A stretch of DNA of 64,000 nt. It comes from a bacterium. GTDB lineage: Bacteria; Krumholzibacteriota; Krumholzibacteriia; LZORAL124-64-63. The number at the start of each line of letters is the position of its first letter. Within the stretch, counting starts at the first letter, position 1. The notes below the pieces were generated by a model. It saw only the letters and a program-made list of their open reading frames with translations, was not told the origin of the DNA and ran no database searches. The position numbers and the translations under genes were made by a program. Below, one piece after another: positions 48,093 to 57,100 of this stretch. The DNA lies in the NCBI GenBank assembly GCA_016719645.1, contig JADJYS010000036.1, positions 1-64,000 of the forward strand. Direction: 5' to 3'.

Positions 48093-49895
48093 ATGGGACG
48101 GACCCTCATCGAGAAGATCATCGCCGCGCACTGCGACCAGCCGGTGTTCCCCGGCGCCACGGTGGACATGCGCGTGGACGTGCGCGCCGCCCGCGACTTC
48201 GGCGGCGCCAACGTGGTCAAGAACCTGCAGAAGGCCGGCCTGACGGTCGACGACCCGTCGCGGACCCTGTTCACCTTCGACTGCAACCCCGGCGGCTCGG
48301 ACCAGGGCTACGCCGCGAACCAGCAGTTCTGCCGCACCTACTCCCGCGAGACGGGCGTGGGCCTGCGCGACATCACCCAGGGCATCGGCACCCACCTCGC
48401 GCTCGAGGAGGGGCTGGTCGGGCCGGGCTCGACGTTCGTCAGCACCGACAGCCACGCCAACATCATGGGCGCGGTCGGCGCCTTCGGGCAGGGCATGGGC
48501 GACCAGGACATCGCCTACGCCTGGGCCGCGGGCAAGGTCTGGTTCAAGGTGCCGAAGTCGGCGCGGGTGGTGCTGAAGGGCCGCCCCGGCCCCGAGGCCA
48601 CGGCCAAGGACATCGGCCTGAAGCTGCTGCAGGCGCTCGGCGCGGACGGCCTGCTGGGCTACGCGGCCGAGATCGTCGGCGACGTCGTGCCGTCGCTGAC
48701 GCTGCCCGACCGCATCACCATCGCCAGCCTGGCCACCGAGATGGGCGGCATCATCGCCCTGTTCGAGCCCAGCCCCGCGATCCTCGACGCCTGCCGCCGC
48801 GCGGGCGGGCGCGATTTCCCGGCCCTCGCCGCCGACCCCGACGCGCACTACGACCTGACCGTCGAGGTGGACGTCGACGGCCTCGCGCCGATGATCGCGC
48901 GCCCCGGCCACCCCGAGGACACGGTGCCCGTCGCGTCGGTCGCCGGCCGCAAGGTCGACTCGGTGTTCGTGGGCTCGTGCACCAACGGCCGCATCGAGGA
49001 CCTGCGCGCGGCCGCGCGGGCGCTCGCGGGCCGCAAGGTCGCCCCCGGCGTGGTGCTGAAGGTCGTGCCGGCGACGCGCGCGGTCTGGCGGCAGGCCCTC
49101 GACGAGGGCCTGGTCCAGGTCTTCACCGACGCCGGCGCCCTGATCGGCAACGCCGGCTGCGGCGGCTGCGCCGCCGGCCAGATCGGCCAGAACGGCCCCG
49201 GCGAGGTCACCGTCTCGACGGGCAACCGCAACTTCGCCGGCAAGCAGGGCAAGGGCGAGGTCTACCTGGCCAGCCCCGCGACCGCCGCGGCCTCGGCCGC
49301 GGCCGGCGTCATCTGCACGGCGGCGTCGCTCCCCGCCGAGCCGGTCCTGTTCGCCGCGCCGGCGGCCACGGCGAAGTCCGCGCCGGCGGCCGCGAACGCC
49401 GCCGGCGGCGGCAAGCCCACCGTGCTGACCGGCCGCGCCTGGGTGGTCGACGTCGACAACGTCGACACCGACATGATCTTCCACAACCGCTACCTGGCGA
49501 TCACCGACGCGAAGCAGATGGGCCAGTACACCTTCGACAACCTCGAAGGCTGGAAGGACTTCGCGAGCCGCGCGCAGCCCGGCGACATCGTCGTCACCGG
49601 CGGCAACTTCGGCTGCGGCTCCTCGCGGCAGCAGGCCGTCGACTGCTTCGCGTCGCTCGGCGTGCAGGCCCTGATCGCGCGCAGCTACGGCGCGATCTAC
49701 GAGCGCAACGCCATCAACGCGGGCCTGCCGGTGGTGGCGGCCGACGCGGTGAAGGCCGGGCTGAAGAGCGGGGACACGATCACCGTCGACCTGGGCAGCG
49801 GCCTGATCGCGTGGGACGGCGGCCGCCTCCAGGGCGAGCCGTTCAGCCAGGTGCAGATGGAGATCTACCAGCGCGGGGGGCTGCTGGCGAAGTAG
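48093..49895 (+). CDS. Fused LeuC-LeuD type dehydratase (aconitase superfamily)
   Basis: The N-terminal 420 residues are the large subunit. They have TFVSTDSHANIMGAVGAFGQ, FVGSCTNGRIEDLR and NAGCGGCAAG, the three cysteines of the 4Fe-4S cluster. An alanine-rich linker (ATAASAAAGV ... SAPAAANAAGG) leads to the small-subunit swivel domain, with NVDTDMIFHNRYL, GGNFGCGSSRQQAVDCF and NAINAGLPV. 600 residues. Canonical 3-isopropylmalate dehydratases use two separate genes. Homoaconitase, citraconate or another substrate remains possible. ATG 48093 with GGAGG. Confidence 0.84.
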   Translation: MGRTLIEKIIAAHCDQPVFPGATVDMRVDVRAARDFGGANVVKNLQKAGLTVDDPSRTLFTFDCNPGGSDQGYAANQQFCRTYSRETGVGLRDITQGIGTHLALEEGLVGPGSTFVSTDSHANIMGAVGAFGQGMGDQDIAYAWAAGKVWFKVPKSARVVLKGRPGPEATAKDIGLKLLQALGADGLLGYAAEIVGDVVPSLTLPDRITIASLATEMGGIIALFEPSPAILDACRRAGGRDFPALAADPDAHYDLTVEVDVDGLAPMIARPGHPEDTVPVASVAGRKVDSVFVGSCTNGRIEDLRAAARALAGRKVAPGVVLKVVPATRAVWRQALDEGLVQVFTDAGALIGNAGCGGCAAGQIGQNGPGEVTVSTGNRNFAGKQGKGEVYLASPATAAASAAAGVICTAASLPAEPVLFAAPAATAKSAPAAANAAGGGKPTVLTGRAWVVDVDNVDTDMIFHNRYLAITDAKQMGQYTFDNLEGWKDFASRAQPGDIVVTGGNFGCGSSRQQAVDCFASLGVQALIARSYGAIYERNAINAGLPVVAADAVKAGLKSGDTITVDLGSGLIAWDGGRLQGEPFSQVQMEIYQRGGLLAK

Positions 49896-49909
49896 GCGCC
49901 GGCGGCGGT

Positions 49910-51445
49910 TCAGCGCACGGAAGCGCGCAGTTCCGCCTTGAGCACCTTGCCCGACGAGTTCTTGGGCAGGGCCTCCACGGGATGCAGCCGGCGGGGGATC
50001 TTGAAGCTGGCGAGCTTCGAGGCGCAGTGGCGCAGCAGGGCCTGCTCGTCGAAGGCCGCGGCGTCGGCCGGCACGATCCAGGCCTCGATGGCCTCGCCGA
50101 GCAGCGCGTCCGGCACGCCGATCACGCAGGCCTCGACCACCTCGGGCCGCTGCAGCAGCGTCTCCTCGACTTCCTTCGAACTGACCCGGTTCGCCCCCGC
50201 CTTGATCATGTTCTTCACCCGGTCGACGATGAAGATGAAGCCGTCCGCGTCGCGGTAGGCGAGGTCGCCGGTGTGCAGGCCGTCGGGGAAGAGCACCTCG
50301 GCGGTCTCCTGCGGGGCGTTCCAGTAGCCGCGCATGATGTTGGGGCCGGCGGCCACGATCTCCCCCTGCTCGCCCGCGTCGCACTCGCTGCCGTCGGGGC
50401 GGCGCACGGTCAGCGAGACGCCGGGGATGCCCCTGCCGATCGAGCCGAACTTCTCGCGCAGCCGCTCCGGCGGCACCCACGACAGGCGCGCGGAGGCCTC
50501 GGTCTGGCCGTACATGATGTAGACCGCGATCCGGTCGGGCAGGGCCCCGCGGATGCGCCGCACCAGGTCGGGGGCCATGGCGCCGCCGGCCTGCGTGATG
50601 TAGCGCAGGTCCTGGTGGGGGCGCTCGAGGAAGTCGGTCCGCGCGCAGAGGATCGCGTAGTGGCTCGGCACGCCCGAGAACCCGGTGCAGCGCTCCCGCG
50701 CCAGGGTCTCGAGCACCTGCTGCGGGAAGGCGAAGCGGTTGTCGATGACCGTGCGGCCGCCGCAGCTCACGTGGGTCAGCAGCAGCGAGTTGCCGAAGCT
50801 GTAGTGGAAGGGCAGCACGCAGCAGACGCTGTCTTCGGGGCCCAGCTTCAGGTAGGCCAGGATCTGCCCGGTGTTGGCCACGAGGTTGCCGTGGGTCAGG
50901 GTCACGCCGCGGGGCGTGCCGGTCGAGCCGCTGGTGTAGAGGATCGCGGCCAGGTCGTCGGGGCCGGCCTCGCCGGCGCCGTCGAGGGGCGCGAGCGCCG
51001 CCGCCTCGTCGGCGCGGTGCAGGCCGAGGCCCGCGGGCAGCCGCCAGCCCGGGTTGGCGCGGTCGACCACCGCGAAGCGCAGGTCGGGGCAGCCGTCCAC
51101 GATCTCGGGCAGGGCACGCGCCTCGCGGGCGCGCGTCCAGAGGGCGACCGCGCCGGAGTCGCGCAGCAGCGCCCGGTGGGTCTCTTCCTTGTTGGCGTGG
51201 TTGAGGGCCACGCAGCAGGCGCCGGCCTGCAGGACGCCGAAGAAGGCGGCCACGTACTCGGGGGAATTCTCCACCAGCACGGCGACGCGATCGCCGCGGC
51301 GCACGCCGCGCTCGCGCAGGAAGCGGGCGATGCGGCCGGCCTCGGCGGCCACATTCCCGTAGGTCGCGTGGCGCTCGCCGTGGGTGAGCGCCACGGCGTC
51401 CGGGCGGCGGGCCGCGGTCTCCAGCAGCATGCCGTGGACGGTCAC
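49910..51445 (-). CDS. AMP-forming acyl-CoA/acyl-ACP ligase
   Basis: An ANL-superfamily enzyme with P-loop LYTSGSTGTPRGVTLTHGN, the A5 motif YIMYGQTEASAR, then GLHTGDLAYRDADG and KNMIKAGANRVSSKEVEE. The terminal catalytic lysine is in PKNSSGKVLKAEL. 511 residues. GTG 51445 begins five bases after the ACP stop. With the ACP and asparagine-synthase genes it probably loads an acid on the ACP. Similar ligases occur in exosortase-linked and natural-product clusters; the substrate is unknown. Confidence 0.86.
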   Translation of the reverse strand: MTVHGMLLETAARRPDAVALTHGERHATYGNVAAEAGRIARFLRERGVRRGDRVAVLVENSPEYVAAFFGVLQAGACCVALNHANKEETHRALLRDSGAVALWTRAREARALPEIVDGCPDLRFAVVDRANPGWRLPAGLGLHRADEAAALAPLDGAGEAGPDDLAAILYTSGSTGTPRGVTLTHGNLVANTGQILAYLKLGPEDSVCCVLPFHYSFGNSLLLTHVSCGGRTVIDNRFAFPQQVLETLARERCTGFSGVPSHYAILCARTDFLERPHQDLRYITQAGGAMAPDLVRRIRGALPDRIAVYIMYGQTEASARLSWVPPERLREKFGSIGRGIPGVSLTVRRPDGSECDAGEQGEIVAAGPNIMRGYWNAPQETAEVLFPDGLHTGDLAYRDADGFIFIVDRVKNMIKAGANRVSSKEVEETLLQRPEVVEACVIGVPDALLGEAIEAWIVPADAAAFDEQALLRHCASKLASFKIPRRLHPVEALPKNSSGKVLKAELRASVR

Positions 51446-51449
51446 GTTC

Positions 51450-51695
51450 CTACCCCCGCTTGCGGGTGACGAAGCCGACGAGGTTGTCGATCGAGTCGAG
51501 GTTCTCGGGCACGAGTTCCTGGTCGTCGATGCCCAGCCCGAGGTCGCCCTCGAGGAAGGCGACGAGCTCCATCACGCCGACGGAGTCCATGATGCCGTTG
51601 TCCAGCAGCGACATCTGGTCGTCCTTGAGCGGGGCGCCGTCGCCGAACAGGAAGTTCTCCACCACGAAGCCGCGGATCTGCTGCCGCAATTCCAT
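51450..51695 (-). CDS. Acyl carrier protein
   Basis: 81 residues with the phosphopantetheine serine in GIMDSVGVMELVAFLEGD. The helix-II acidic face follows, and the C-terminus is ENLDSIDNLVGFVTRKRG. ATG 51695 follows GGGAG. It is placed between the AsnB and ligase genes, so it is a dedicated carrier rather than the fatty-acid ACP. Confidence 0.9.
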   Translation of the reverse strand: MELRQQIRGFVVENFLFGDGAPLKDDQMSLLDNGIMDSVGVMELVAFLEGDLGLGIDDQELVPENLDSIDNLVGFVTRKRG

Positions 51696-51722
51696 CCTGC
51701 ATCTCCCTCTCTGTGCCGAGGT

Positions 51723-53741
51723 TCAGGCGGCGGCCGGGCCGCCGCGCCAGTTCACTTCTTCGGGGCGCAGCGCGTCGTCGCGGACCCGCTGCGCGAATTC
51801 GGGTCCGAACTGCCGGGCCAGCAACTGCAGGCTGAGCAGGCCGACGAACGCCATGTTGTCGCGCGCGCTGGTCAGCTTGCCGGCCTGCCACTTGCGCAGC
51901 AGGCCCGCGGTGCGCTGCGGGTCGATCAGGCCCGTCTCCAGCAGCGCTTCGGCGTCGAACGCCTCGCGCACCAGGTCGGCGCCCGGCCCCACGAAGAAGC
52001 TGGCGCTGTCCGGGGCGCGGTAGGGCTGCTTGGGCCGCTGCACGATGGCCGCAGGCAGCAGATCGGCCACCGCCCGCTTCAGTAAAGACTTTTCGTTCAG
52101 GCCCGCCAGCTTGGCGCTGGCCGGCAGCGTGCCCGCCAGCTCGGCCAGGCGGTGGTCCAGGAACGGGAAGCGCCCCTCGACCGTGTGCCCCATCAGCATG
52201 CGGTCGCCCTGCGAGGAGAGCAGGTAGCCGGCCATGAACAGGGTCATCTCCAGGTACTGCGCGCGCGCGACCGGCCCCCAGAGGCGGAACTCGGGGGGCA
52301 GCGAGGCGCCCAGGCGCTCCTCGCTGTCGCGGGCCACGGCCGCCTCCTGGATGTCGGCCGCCAGGAAGGCGCCGATCGTGCCGGTGTTGCGCCAGCGCGG
52401 CCGGTGCGAGAAGTAGGGGTCGGTCGCCGCCTCCTCCAGCCCCGTCCCGTAGAACTGGGCCAGGAACCCGGGGGGCGACTGCTGCAGGTACGGGTAGAGC
52501 TTCGTCAGCAGCAGCGGGCGGCGGCGCGAGCGGGGGTCGCGCGCCCAGAAGGCGCGCACCTTGGCCTCGCGCAGGATGTTGTAGCCGCAGAAGACCTCGT
52601 CGGCCCCCTCGCCGGTCAGCACGACCTTGTAGTTCTGGGAGCGGACCAGGCCGGACAGCGCGTACAGCGGCGCCGGCGCGGTGCGCAGCAGCGGCGTCTC
52701 GCTCAGCCACACCACGCGCGCGAAGGCGCCGGCGATCTCGGCGTCGCCGACGCTGATGGACTCGTGGTCGGTGCCCAGGTGCTCCGCCATCATCGTCTGC
52801 CAGCGGGTCTCGTCGTAGGCCGCGTCCTTGAAGCCCACCGAGAAGGTCTTCATCCGGCGCTGCGTCGTGTGCTGGATGAGCGCCGCGGTCGCCGAGGAGT
52901 CCAGGCCGCCGGACAGGTAGGCGCCCACCGGCACGTCGGCCCGCAGGCGGATGACCGCCGCGTCGGCCAGCAGCTCGCGGATCCGGTTCGCCATGCCCGG
53001 CAGCTCCGCCTTGGCCACGAAACGGTGGTCCTCGCGGGCGGGCAGGAACGTCGGGTGCCAGTAGCGCCGCGGGCGCAGCTCGGGGCGGGTGTTGCCGCCC
53101 TCGCCCAGCTCGAGGGTCGCCGTGTGGCCGGCCGGCAGCTGCCAGACCCCGCGGAAGGGCGTCGCCGGCGGGATGTTCACCCAGTAGGTGAAGATCTCGC
53201 TCAGGGCGCCCGGGTCCAGCAGGGGCGCCTCCAGGTTCCAGGCGCCGAGGGCCTTGATCTCCGAGGCGAACAGCAGGACGCCGTCGCGCACGGTCCAGAA
53301 CAGGGGCCGGATGCCGAAGCGGTCGCGGGCCAGCAGCAGCCGGCGGCGCTCGCCGTCCCAGAGCGCGAAGGCGAACTGGCCCACGAAGCGCTCGACGCAG
53401 GCGTCGCCCCAGCGGCGGTAGGACTCCAGCAGCACTTCGGTGTCCGAGGTCGTGCGGAAGACGTGCCCGAGCGCGCGCAGCTCCTCGCGCAGCTCGACGT
53501 AGTTGAAGATCTCGCCGTTGAAGGTCAGCCAGAGGCGGCCCGCGGCGTCGCCCATCGGCTGCTGGCCCGTCGCCAGGTCGATGATGCTCAGCCGGGCATG
53601 GCCGAGCAGGACGCGGTCGTCACGCCAGGCGCCGAACTCGTCGGGCCCGCGGTGGCGCATCACGCCGATCATCCGCTCCGGCGCGCCGTCGGGGACTTCC
53701 AGACGCCCCTGCAGCGCCACTGCTCCGCATATGCCGCACAT
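51723..53741 (-). CDS. asnB: Glutamine-hydrolysing asparagine synthase (AsnB-type)
   Basis: The N-terminal glutaminase domain begins MCGICG with nucleophile Cys2, and contains HRGPDEFG and FNGEIFNY. The synthase domain has the pyrophosphate loop GAYLSGGLDSSATAAL, FSVGFKDAAYDE and LTGEGADEVFCGY. 672 residues, longer than E. coli AsnB, as for the enzymes in exopolysaccharide or natural-product loci that amidate other acids. Starts three bases before the LOG-like stop. Its substrate could be an ACP-bound acid made by the next two genes. Confidence 0.89.
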   Translation of the reverse strand: MCGICGAVALQGRLEVPDGAPERMIGVMRHRGPDEFGAWRDDRVLLGHARLSIIDLATGQQPMGDAAGRLWLTFNGEIFNYVELREELRALGHVFRTTSDTEVLLESYRRWGDACVERFVGQFAFALWDGERRRLLLARDRFGIRPLFWTVRDGVLLFASEIKALGAWNLEAPLLDPGALSEIFTYWVNIPPATPFRGVWQLPAGHTATLELGEGGNTRPELRPRRYWHPTFLPAREDHRFVAKAELPGMANRIRELLADAAVIRLRADVPVGAYLSGGLDSSATAALIQHTTQRRMKTFSVGFKDAAYDETRWQTMMAEHLGTDHESISVGDAEIAGAFARVVWLSETPLLRTAPAPLYALSGLVRSQNYKVVLTGEGADEVFCGYNILREAKVRAFWARDPRSRRRPLLLTKLYPYLQQSPPGFLAQFYGTGLEEAATDPYFSHRPRWRNTGTIGAFLAADIQEAAVARDSEERLGASLPPEFRLWGPVARAQYLEMTLFMAGYLLSSQGDRMLMGHTVEGRFPFLDHRLAELAGTLPASAKLAGLNEKSLLKRAVADLLPAAIVQRPKQPYRAPDSASFFVGPGADLVREAFDAEALLETGLIDPQRTAGLLRKWQAGKLTSARDNMAFVGLLSLQLLARQFGPEFAQRVRDDALRPEEVNWRGGPAAA

Positions 53742-53744
53742 GGG

Positions 53745-54239
53745 TCAGTCCTTCGGCCGGGCGAGCCAGGTCTTGACCTGGGCCACCGCCTCTTCGGGGG
53801 ACGCGGCCAGGCTCCAGCGCCCGTCGCCGCACAGATCCAGGAACTTGCTGCCGGGGTCGAAGTCCAGCAGCACGACCCGCTTGCCGAAGCGCAGGGCCAT
53901 GGCGACCTCGCTCAGGGTGCCCCCGCTGCCGCGGCAGGCGACGATCGCGTCGCAGGCCAGCACGTTGATGATGTTGCGCCCGGCGCCCATGCCGGTCGGG
54001 ATGACGATGTCCAGGTGCCCGCTGGCCGCCGACACGTCGTCGTCGAACAGCACGCCCACGCTCAGGCCGCCGGCCTCGCGGGCGCCGCGGGCCGAGGCGT
54101 CCATCACCCCGGTCGGCCGGCCCCCGTTGAGCAGCACCCAGCCTTCGGCGGCGATGAGGCGGCCCAGCTCGTGCGCGTGTTCCAGCGTGGCGGGCTCGAC
54201 GTGGCAGCCCCCCATGACTCCGACCACGGTCCTGCGCAT
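53745..54239 (-). CDS. TIGR00725/LOG-like Rossmann protein
   Basis: A compact Rossmann domain with VVGVMGGCHVEPATLEHAHE, LLNGGRPTGVMDASARGARE and IVACRGSGGTLSEVAMALRF. The last corresponds to the PGGxGTxxE motif of LOG/lysine-decarboxylase-like proteins but lacks PGG. 164 residues. ATG 54239. First gene of the four-gene set with asnB, ACP and the ligase. A nucleotide-linked role is likely, but the function is unknown. Confidence 0.82.
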   Translation of the reverse strand: MRRTVVGVMGGCHVEPATLEHAHELGRLIAAEGWVLLNGGRPTGVMDASARGAREAGGLSVGVLFDDDVSAASGHLDIVIPTGMGAGRNIINVLACDAIVACRGSGGTLSEVAMALRFGKRVVLLDFDPGSKFLDLCGDGRWSLAASPEEAVAQVKTWLARPKD

Positions 54240-54312
54240 GGGCGTCCTTCCGTTCGCGGGCCCCGGGCAGGATCGCAGAAGCGGGCCGGACCCGCAAGGT
54301 GCGACTGCCGGT

Positions 54313-55494
54313 TCAGGCGCCGGGCTTGCGGCGCAGCAGGCCGCGGGTGATCGCCTTGCCGCCGTAGCGGTCGGCGGCCCGGTCCATGATCGCGTCCAGG
54401 GTGCGGCTGCGCTCCGCGTCGGGATCGGGGAACAGGCTGGGCGGCTCCGCCTCGCGGTCGACGAGGTTCTGGCCCGAGATGCCGATCAGGCGCAGGGGCC
54501 GGCCCCGCCGGTCCAGCTGCCCGTCGAACAGGCGGCGGCCGGCGTCGCGCAGGGCGTCGGTGCGGTCGGTGGGTTCGGGCAGGGTCTCGGCGCGGGTGAC
54601 GGTGGTGAAGTCGGGGTAGCGGGCCTTGATCTGCACCGTGCGCGCCAGCTTGCCGGCGCGGCGCAGCCGGCGGGCCACCTTGTGCACGAGCTGGTCGAGC
54701 ACCTCCAGCAGCGCCTCGCGTTCGCCGATGTCCTCGGCGAAGGTCGTCTCGTGGCCGATGCTGCGGGCCTCGCGGTCGGTGGTCACCGGCCGCTCGTCGC
54801 GGCCGACCGCCAGCTCGCACACGTGGCGGGTGAACGCCGCGCCGAGGCGCGACTCCAGGCGCACCGGGTCGGCCAGCCTCAGGTCGCGCAGCGTCCGGAT
54901 GCCCAGCGCTTCCAGGACGGCCGCGGACTTCTCCCCCACGCCCCACATCCGCCCCACCGGCAGGGGGTCCAGGAAAGCCTGGACGCGCGCCGGATCGACC
55001 ACCACGAAGCCGTCCGGCTTCTCCAGGTCGCTGGCCAGCTTGGCCAGGAACTTGTTCGGCGCCACGCCGACCGACGCGACCAGGCCGATCTCGTCCAGGA
55101 GGCGCCGCTTGACGAGGCGGCCGATGGCCGGCCCGTCGCCGAGCAGGCGCCGGCAGCCGCCGACGTCCAGGAAGGCCTCGTCCACCGACAGCGGTTCGAC
55201 CAGCGGGGTGATCTCGTGGAAGACGTCGAAGATCCAGCCCGAGATCTCGGCGTAGCGCTCCATGCGCGGGCGCAGGAAGATCCCGTCGGGGCAGAGCCGG
55301 ATCGCGCGGGCGGCGCTCATGGCGCTGCGCACGCCGCAGCGGCGCGCCTCGTAGCTGGCGGCCGAGACCACGCCGCGGCCCTCGGGCGTGCCGCCGACGA
55401 TCACCGGCTTGCCGCGCAGGCGCGGGTCGTCGAGCACCTCCACCGACGCGAAGAAGGCGTCCATGTCCACGTGCAGGATGGTGCGCTCGCTCAT
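54313..55494 (-). CDS. dinB: DNA polymerase IV (Y-family)
   Basis: A lesion-bypass polymerase with HVDMDAFFASVEVLDDP, PVIVGG, SYEARRCGVRSAMSA, SVDEAFLDVGG (catalytic acids), GVAPNKFLAKLASDLEKPDG and GVGEKSAAVLEALGI (thumb). The little-finger domain follows, and the end AITRGLLRRKPGA lacks a clear clamp-binding peptide. 393 residues. ATG 55494. No LexA-like box is evident upstream. Confidence 0.93.
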   Translation of the reverse strand: MSERTILHVDMDAFFASVEVLDDPRLRGKPVIVGGTPEGRGVVSAASYEARRCGVRSAMSAARAIRLCPDGIFLRPRMERYAEISGWIFDVFHEITPLVEPLSVDEAFLDVGGCRRLLGDGPAIGRLVKRRLLDEIGLVASVGVAPNKFLAKLASDLEKPDGFVVVDPARVQAFLDPLPVGRMWGVGEKSAAVLEALGIRTLRDLRLADPVRLESRLGAAFTRHVCELAVGRDERPVTTDREARSIGHETTFAEDIGEREALLEVLDQLVHKVARRLRRAGKLARTVQIKARYPDFTTVTRAETLPEPTDRTDALRDAGRRLFDGQLDRRGRPLRLIGISGQNLVDREAEPPSLFPDPDAERSRTLDAIMDRAADRYGGKAITRGLLRRKPGA

Positions 55495-55517
55495 CTCGGC
55501 TCCCGATCCCCCGGCGG

Positions 55518-55552
55518 AAAAAGACGGACGGCGACCGCAGCCGCCGTCCGTC
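55518..55552 (-). terminator. Intrinsic terminator of the lipoprotein gene
   Basis: A 10-bp stem (55523-55532 with 55543-55552), ten-base loop, followed on the minus strand by TTTTT. It lies 22 bases past the stop at 55575. It is the clearest rho-independent terminator in the window. Confidence 0.75.
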
Positions 55553-55574
55553 GCACAGCCGGTGACGGCTTATC

Positions 55575-56369
55575 CTACGAGGACTGCTCCACGCGGACGG
55601 CGGCGTCCTCGACGATGGCCTTGTAGAAGTAGCCGCTGCCGAAGTCCTTGTCGACCGAGAGCACGCCCTCGATCAGCACCGTGTCGCCGACCTTCGCCGA
55701 GGTGCCGGAGGTGACCGTCAGGTCGGCGGTCTCGCCGTCGCCCGAGCCGTCCTGCACGTGCAGCCAGTTGCGGCCCATGATGCCGGTCAGCGACTTGACG
55801 ACCTTGCCGCGCACCTTGACCGTCCGGCCCGCCAGCTCGGTGCGGCGGGTGTTGACCTCGGCGACCTTCAGCCCGCCCGACGGGGTCGTCAGGCCGCTGA
55901 AGTCGGCGTCGGCCTTGCCGACGGCCACGCCGCCGTGGGCCTTCTTGATCTCGTCCTGCATGTCGGCCGGGGGGGCCTGGCCCGGCGCGGCGAACGAGGC
56001 CGCGAACCAGATCTCCGCGAAGTCGCGGTTCAGGCTCGCGGCGTGGAAGTTCTGCATGGCCATGGCGCCCACCAGTTCGAGCTTCTGCCCGATCTGGACC
56101 TGGCCCTCGGGCCCGGCCGCCCACAGCTCGCCGCCGGCGGTCTTGAGGCGGACGTACGTGTAACCGCCTGAATTGAATGTCTCGGCCACCTCGCCGCCGA
56201 GGTTGCCGCCGGCGGCCGGCCCGGCCGGCGCGGCTTCGGCCGGCATCTCCTTGGCCACGGCCGCGGCCTTCTGGTTCCAGGCGGCGGCCGAATCGTCCTT
56301 CTTCTCGCCGCAACCGATCAGGGCCGCGGACAACGCGATCGCGAGGATCGCCAGGGTCGTCGTCTTCAC
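55575..56369 (-). CDS. Lipoprotein with tandem OB-fold-like domains
   Basis: A lipoprotein signal with lipobox LIGC (cysteine at residue 19) follows KTTTLAILAIALSAA. The mature part has two similar halves. The first is GGYTYVRLKTAGGELWAAGP ... IGQKLELVGA. The second is GRTVKVRGKVVKSLTGIMGR ... VGDTVLIEGVLSVDKDFGSG. This OB-like pattern is also seen near cytochrome-linked NrfJ-type lipoproteins. 264 residues. The GTG at 56369 behind GGAGG is preferred to the ATG at 56402, which would spoil the signal. Confidence 0.72.
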   Translation of the reverse strand: MKTTTLAILAIALSAALIGCGEKKDDSAAAWNQKAAAVAKEMPAEAAPAGPAAGGNLGGEVAETFNSGGYTYVRLKTAGGELWAAGPEGQVQIGQKLELVGAMAMQNFHAASLNRDFAEIWFAASFAAPGQAPPADMQDEIKKAHGGVAVGKADADFSGLTTPSGGLKVAEVNTRRTELAGRTVKVRGKVVKSLTGIMGRNWLHVQDGSGDGETADLTVTSGTSAKVGDTVLIEGVLSVDKDFGSGYFYKAIVEDAAVRVEQSS

Positions 56370-56536
56370 CGGGTGCCTCCGGGGGTTCGGGTCGCGCAAC
56401 ACGCACCAAGGATAGGCGGCTGCGCCGGGATTTCAAGTCAGGACCGACAATAGCCTGTTTCGTGGCGGCCCTTGCTGATCGTGGATATCATAATCATTCT
56501 CCACAAACTCGCCCTTCCCCTAAGTGGTTGGAGAAT

Positions 56537-56953
56537 ATGATGTACGATCCGTTGATGACCCAGCACATGCGAGCGGAGCTGACGAGCTTGGGAGTCGAAG
56601 AGCTCACCACCGCCCCGCAGGTGGATGCGTTCCTGTCGCGTCCCGGCACCGCCCTGCTGTTCTTCAACTCGGTCTGCGGCTGCGCCGCCGGCAGCGCCCG
56701 GCCCGGCCTGGGCCAGTTCCTGGCCGAACCGGACCGCCCCGAGCATCTCGGCACGGTGTTCGCCGGCATGGACCTCGAGGCCACCTCGCACGTCCGGGCC
56801 CGCTTCGCCCAGTACGCCCCGAGCAGCCCTGCGGTCCTGCTGCTGCGCGACGGCGAGCCCGTGCGCTACATCCACCGCACGGAGATCGAGGGCCGCGACG
56901 CGAGCGCGTTCGCCGGTCTGCTGAGGCAGGCGCACGCCGGGCTGCCGGGCTGA
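56537..56953 (+). CDS. BrxA/BrxB family bacilliredoxin
   Basis: It contains the redox motif NSVCGCAAGSARPGL (CGC) in a thioredoxin-like fold, preceded by MTQHMRAELTSLGVEELTTA as in B. subtilis YphP/YqiW. These proteins remove bacillithiol or other thiols from proteins. 138 residues. ATG 56537 and ATG 56540 both fit behind GGAGAAT. The 160-base upstream gap is AT-rich near 56490 and may hold the promoter. Confidence 0.92.
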   Translation: MMYDPLMTQHMRAELTSLGVEELTTAPQVDAFLSRPGTALLFFNSVCGCAAGSARPGLGQFLAEPDRPEHLGTVFAGMDLEATSHVRARFAQYAPSSPAVLLLRDGEPVRYIHRTEIEGRDASAFAGLLRQAHAGLPG

Positions 56954-56975
56954 CCGCGGGCCCGCTCCCTCGGGG

Positions 56976-57004
56976 GCCGGGACCGCGCCGTGTACGGTCC
57001 CGGC
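56976..57004 (+). terminator. Terminator-like hairpin
   Basis: A 10-bp perfect stem (56976-56985 with 56995-57004), nine-base loop, lies 22 bases after the bacilliredoxin stop. No T-tract follows. Confidence 0.45.
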
Positions 57005-57100
57005 TCCCGCCACGACCGGTGCGGGAAATCACACCTTGTCCCGGATCGGCGCGGCCTTTAGCATCCCATCCCGTCAGCCCACGCCAACCGGGAGCTTCCC

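Noticed and set aside
47640..50480. A 946-codon open frame on the minus strand
   Set aside because: It is antisense to the fused dehydratase and out of frame with the ligase.
49910..53741. Exosortase/PEP-CTERM locus
   Set aside because: AsnB, ACP and ligase recall such loci, but no exosortase, polysaccharide genes or PEP-CTERM tails are found nearby, and the tails seen here have no membrane helix.
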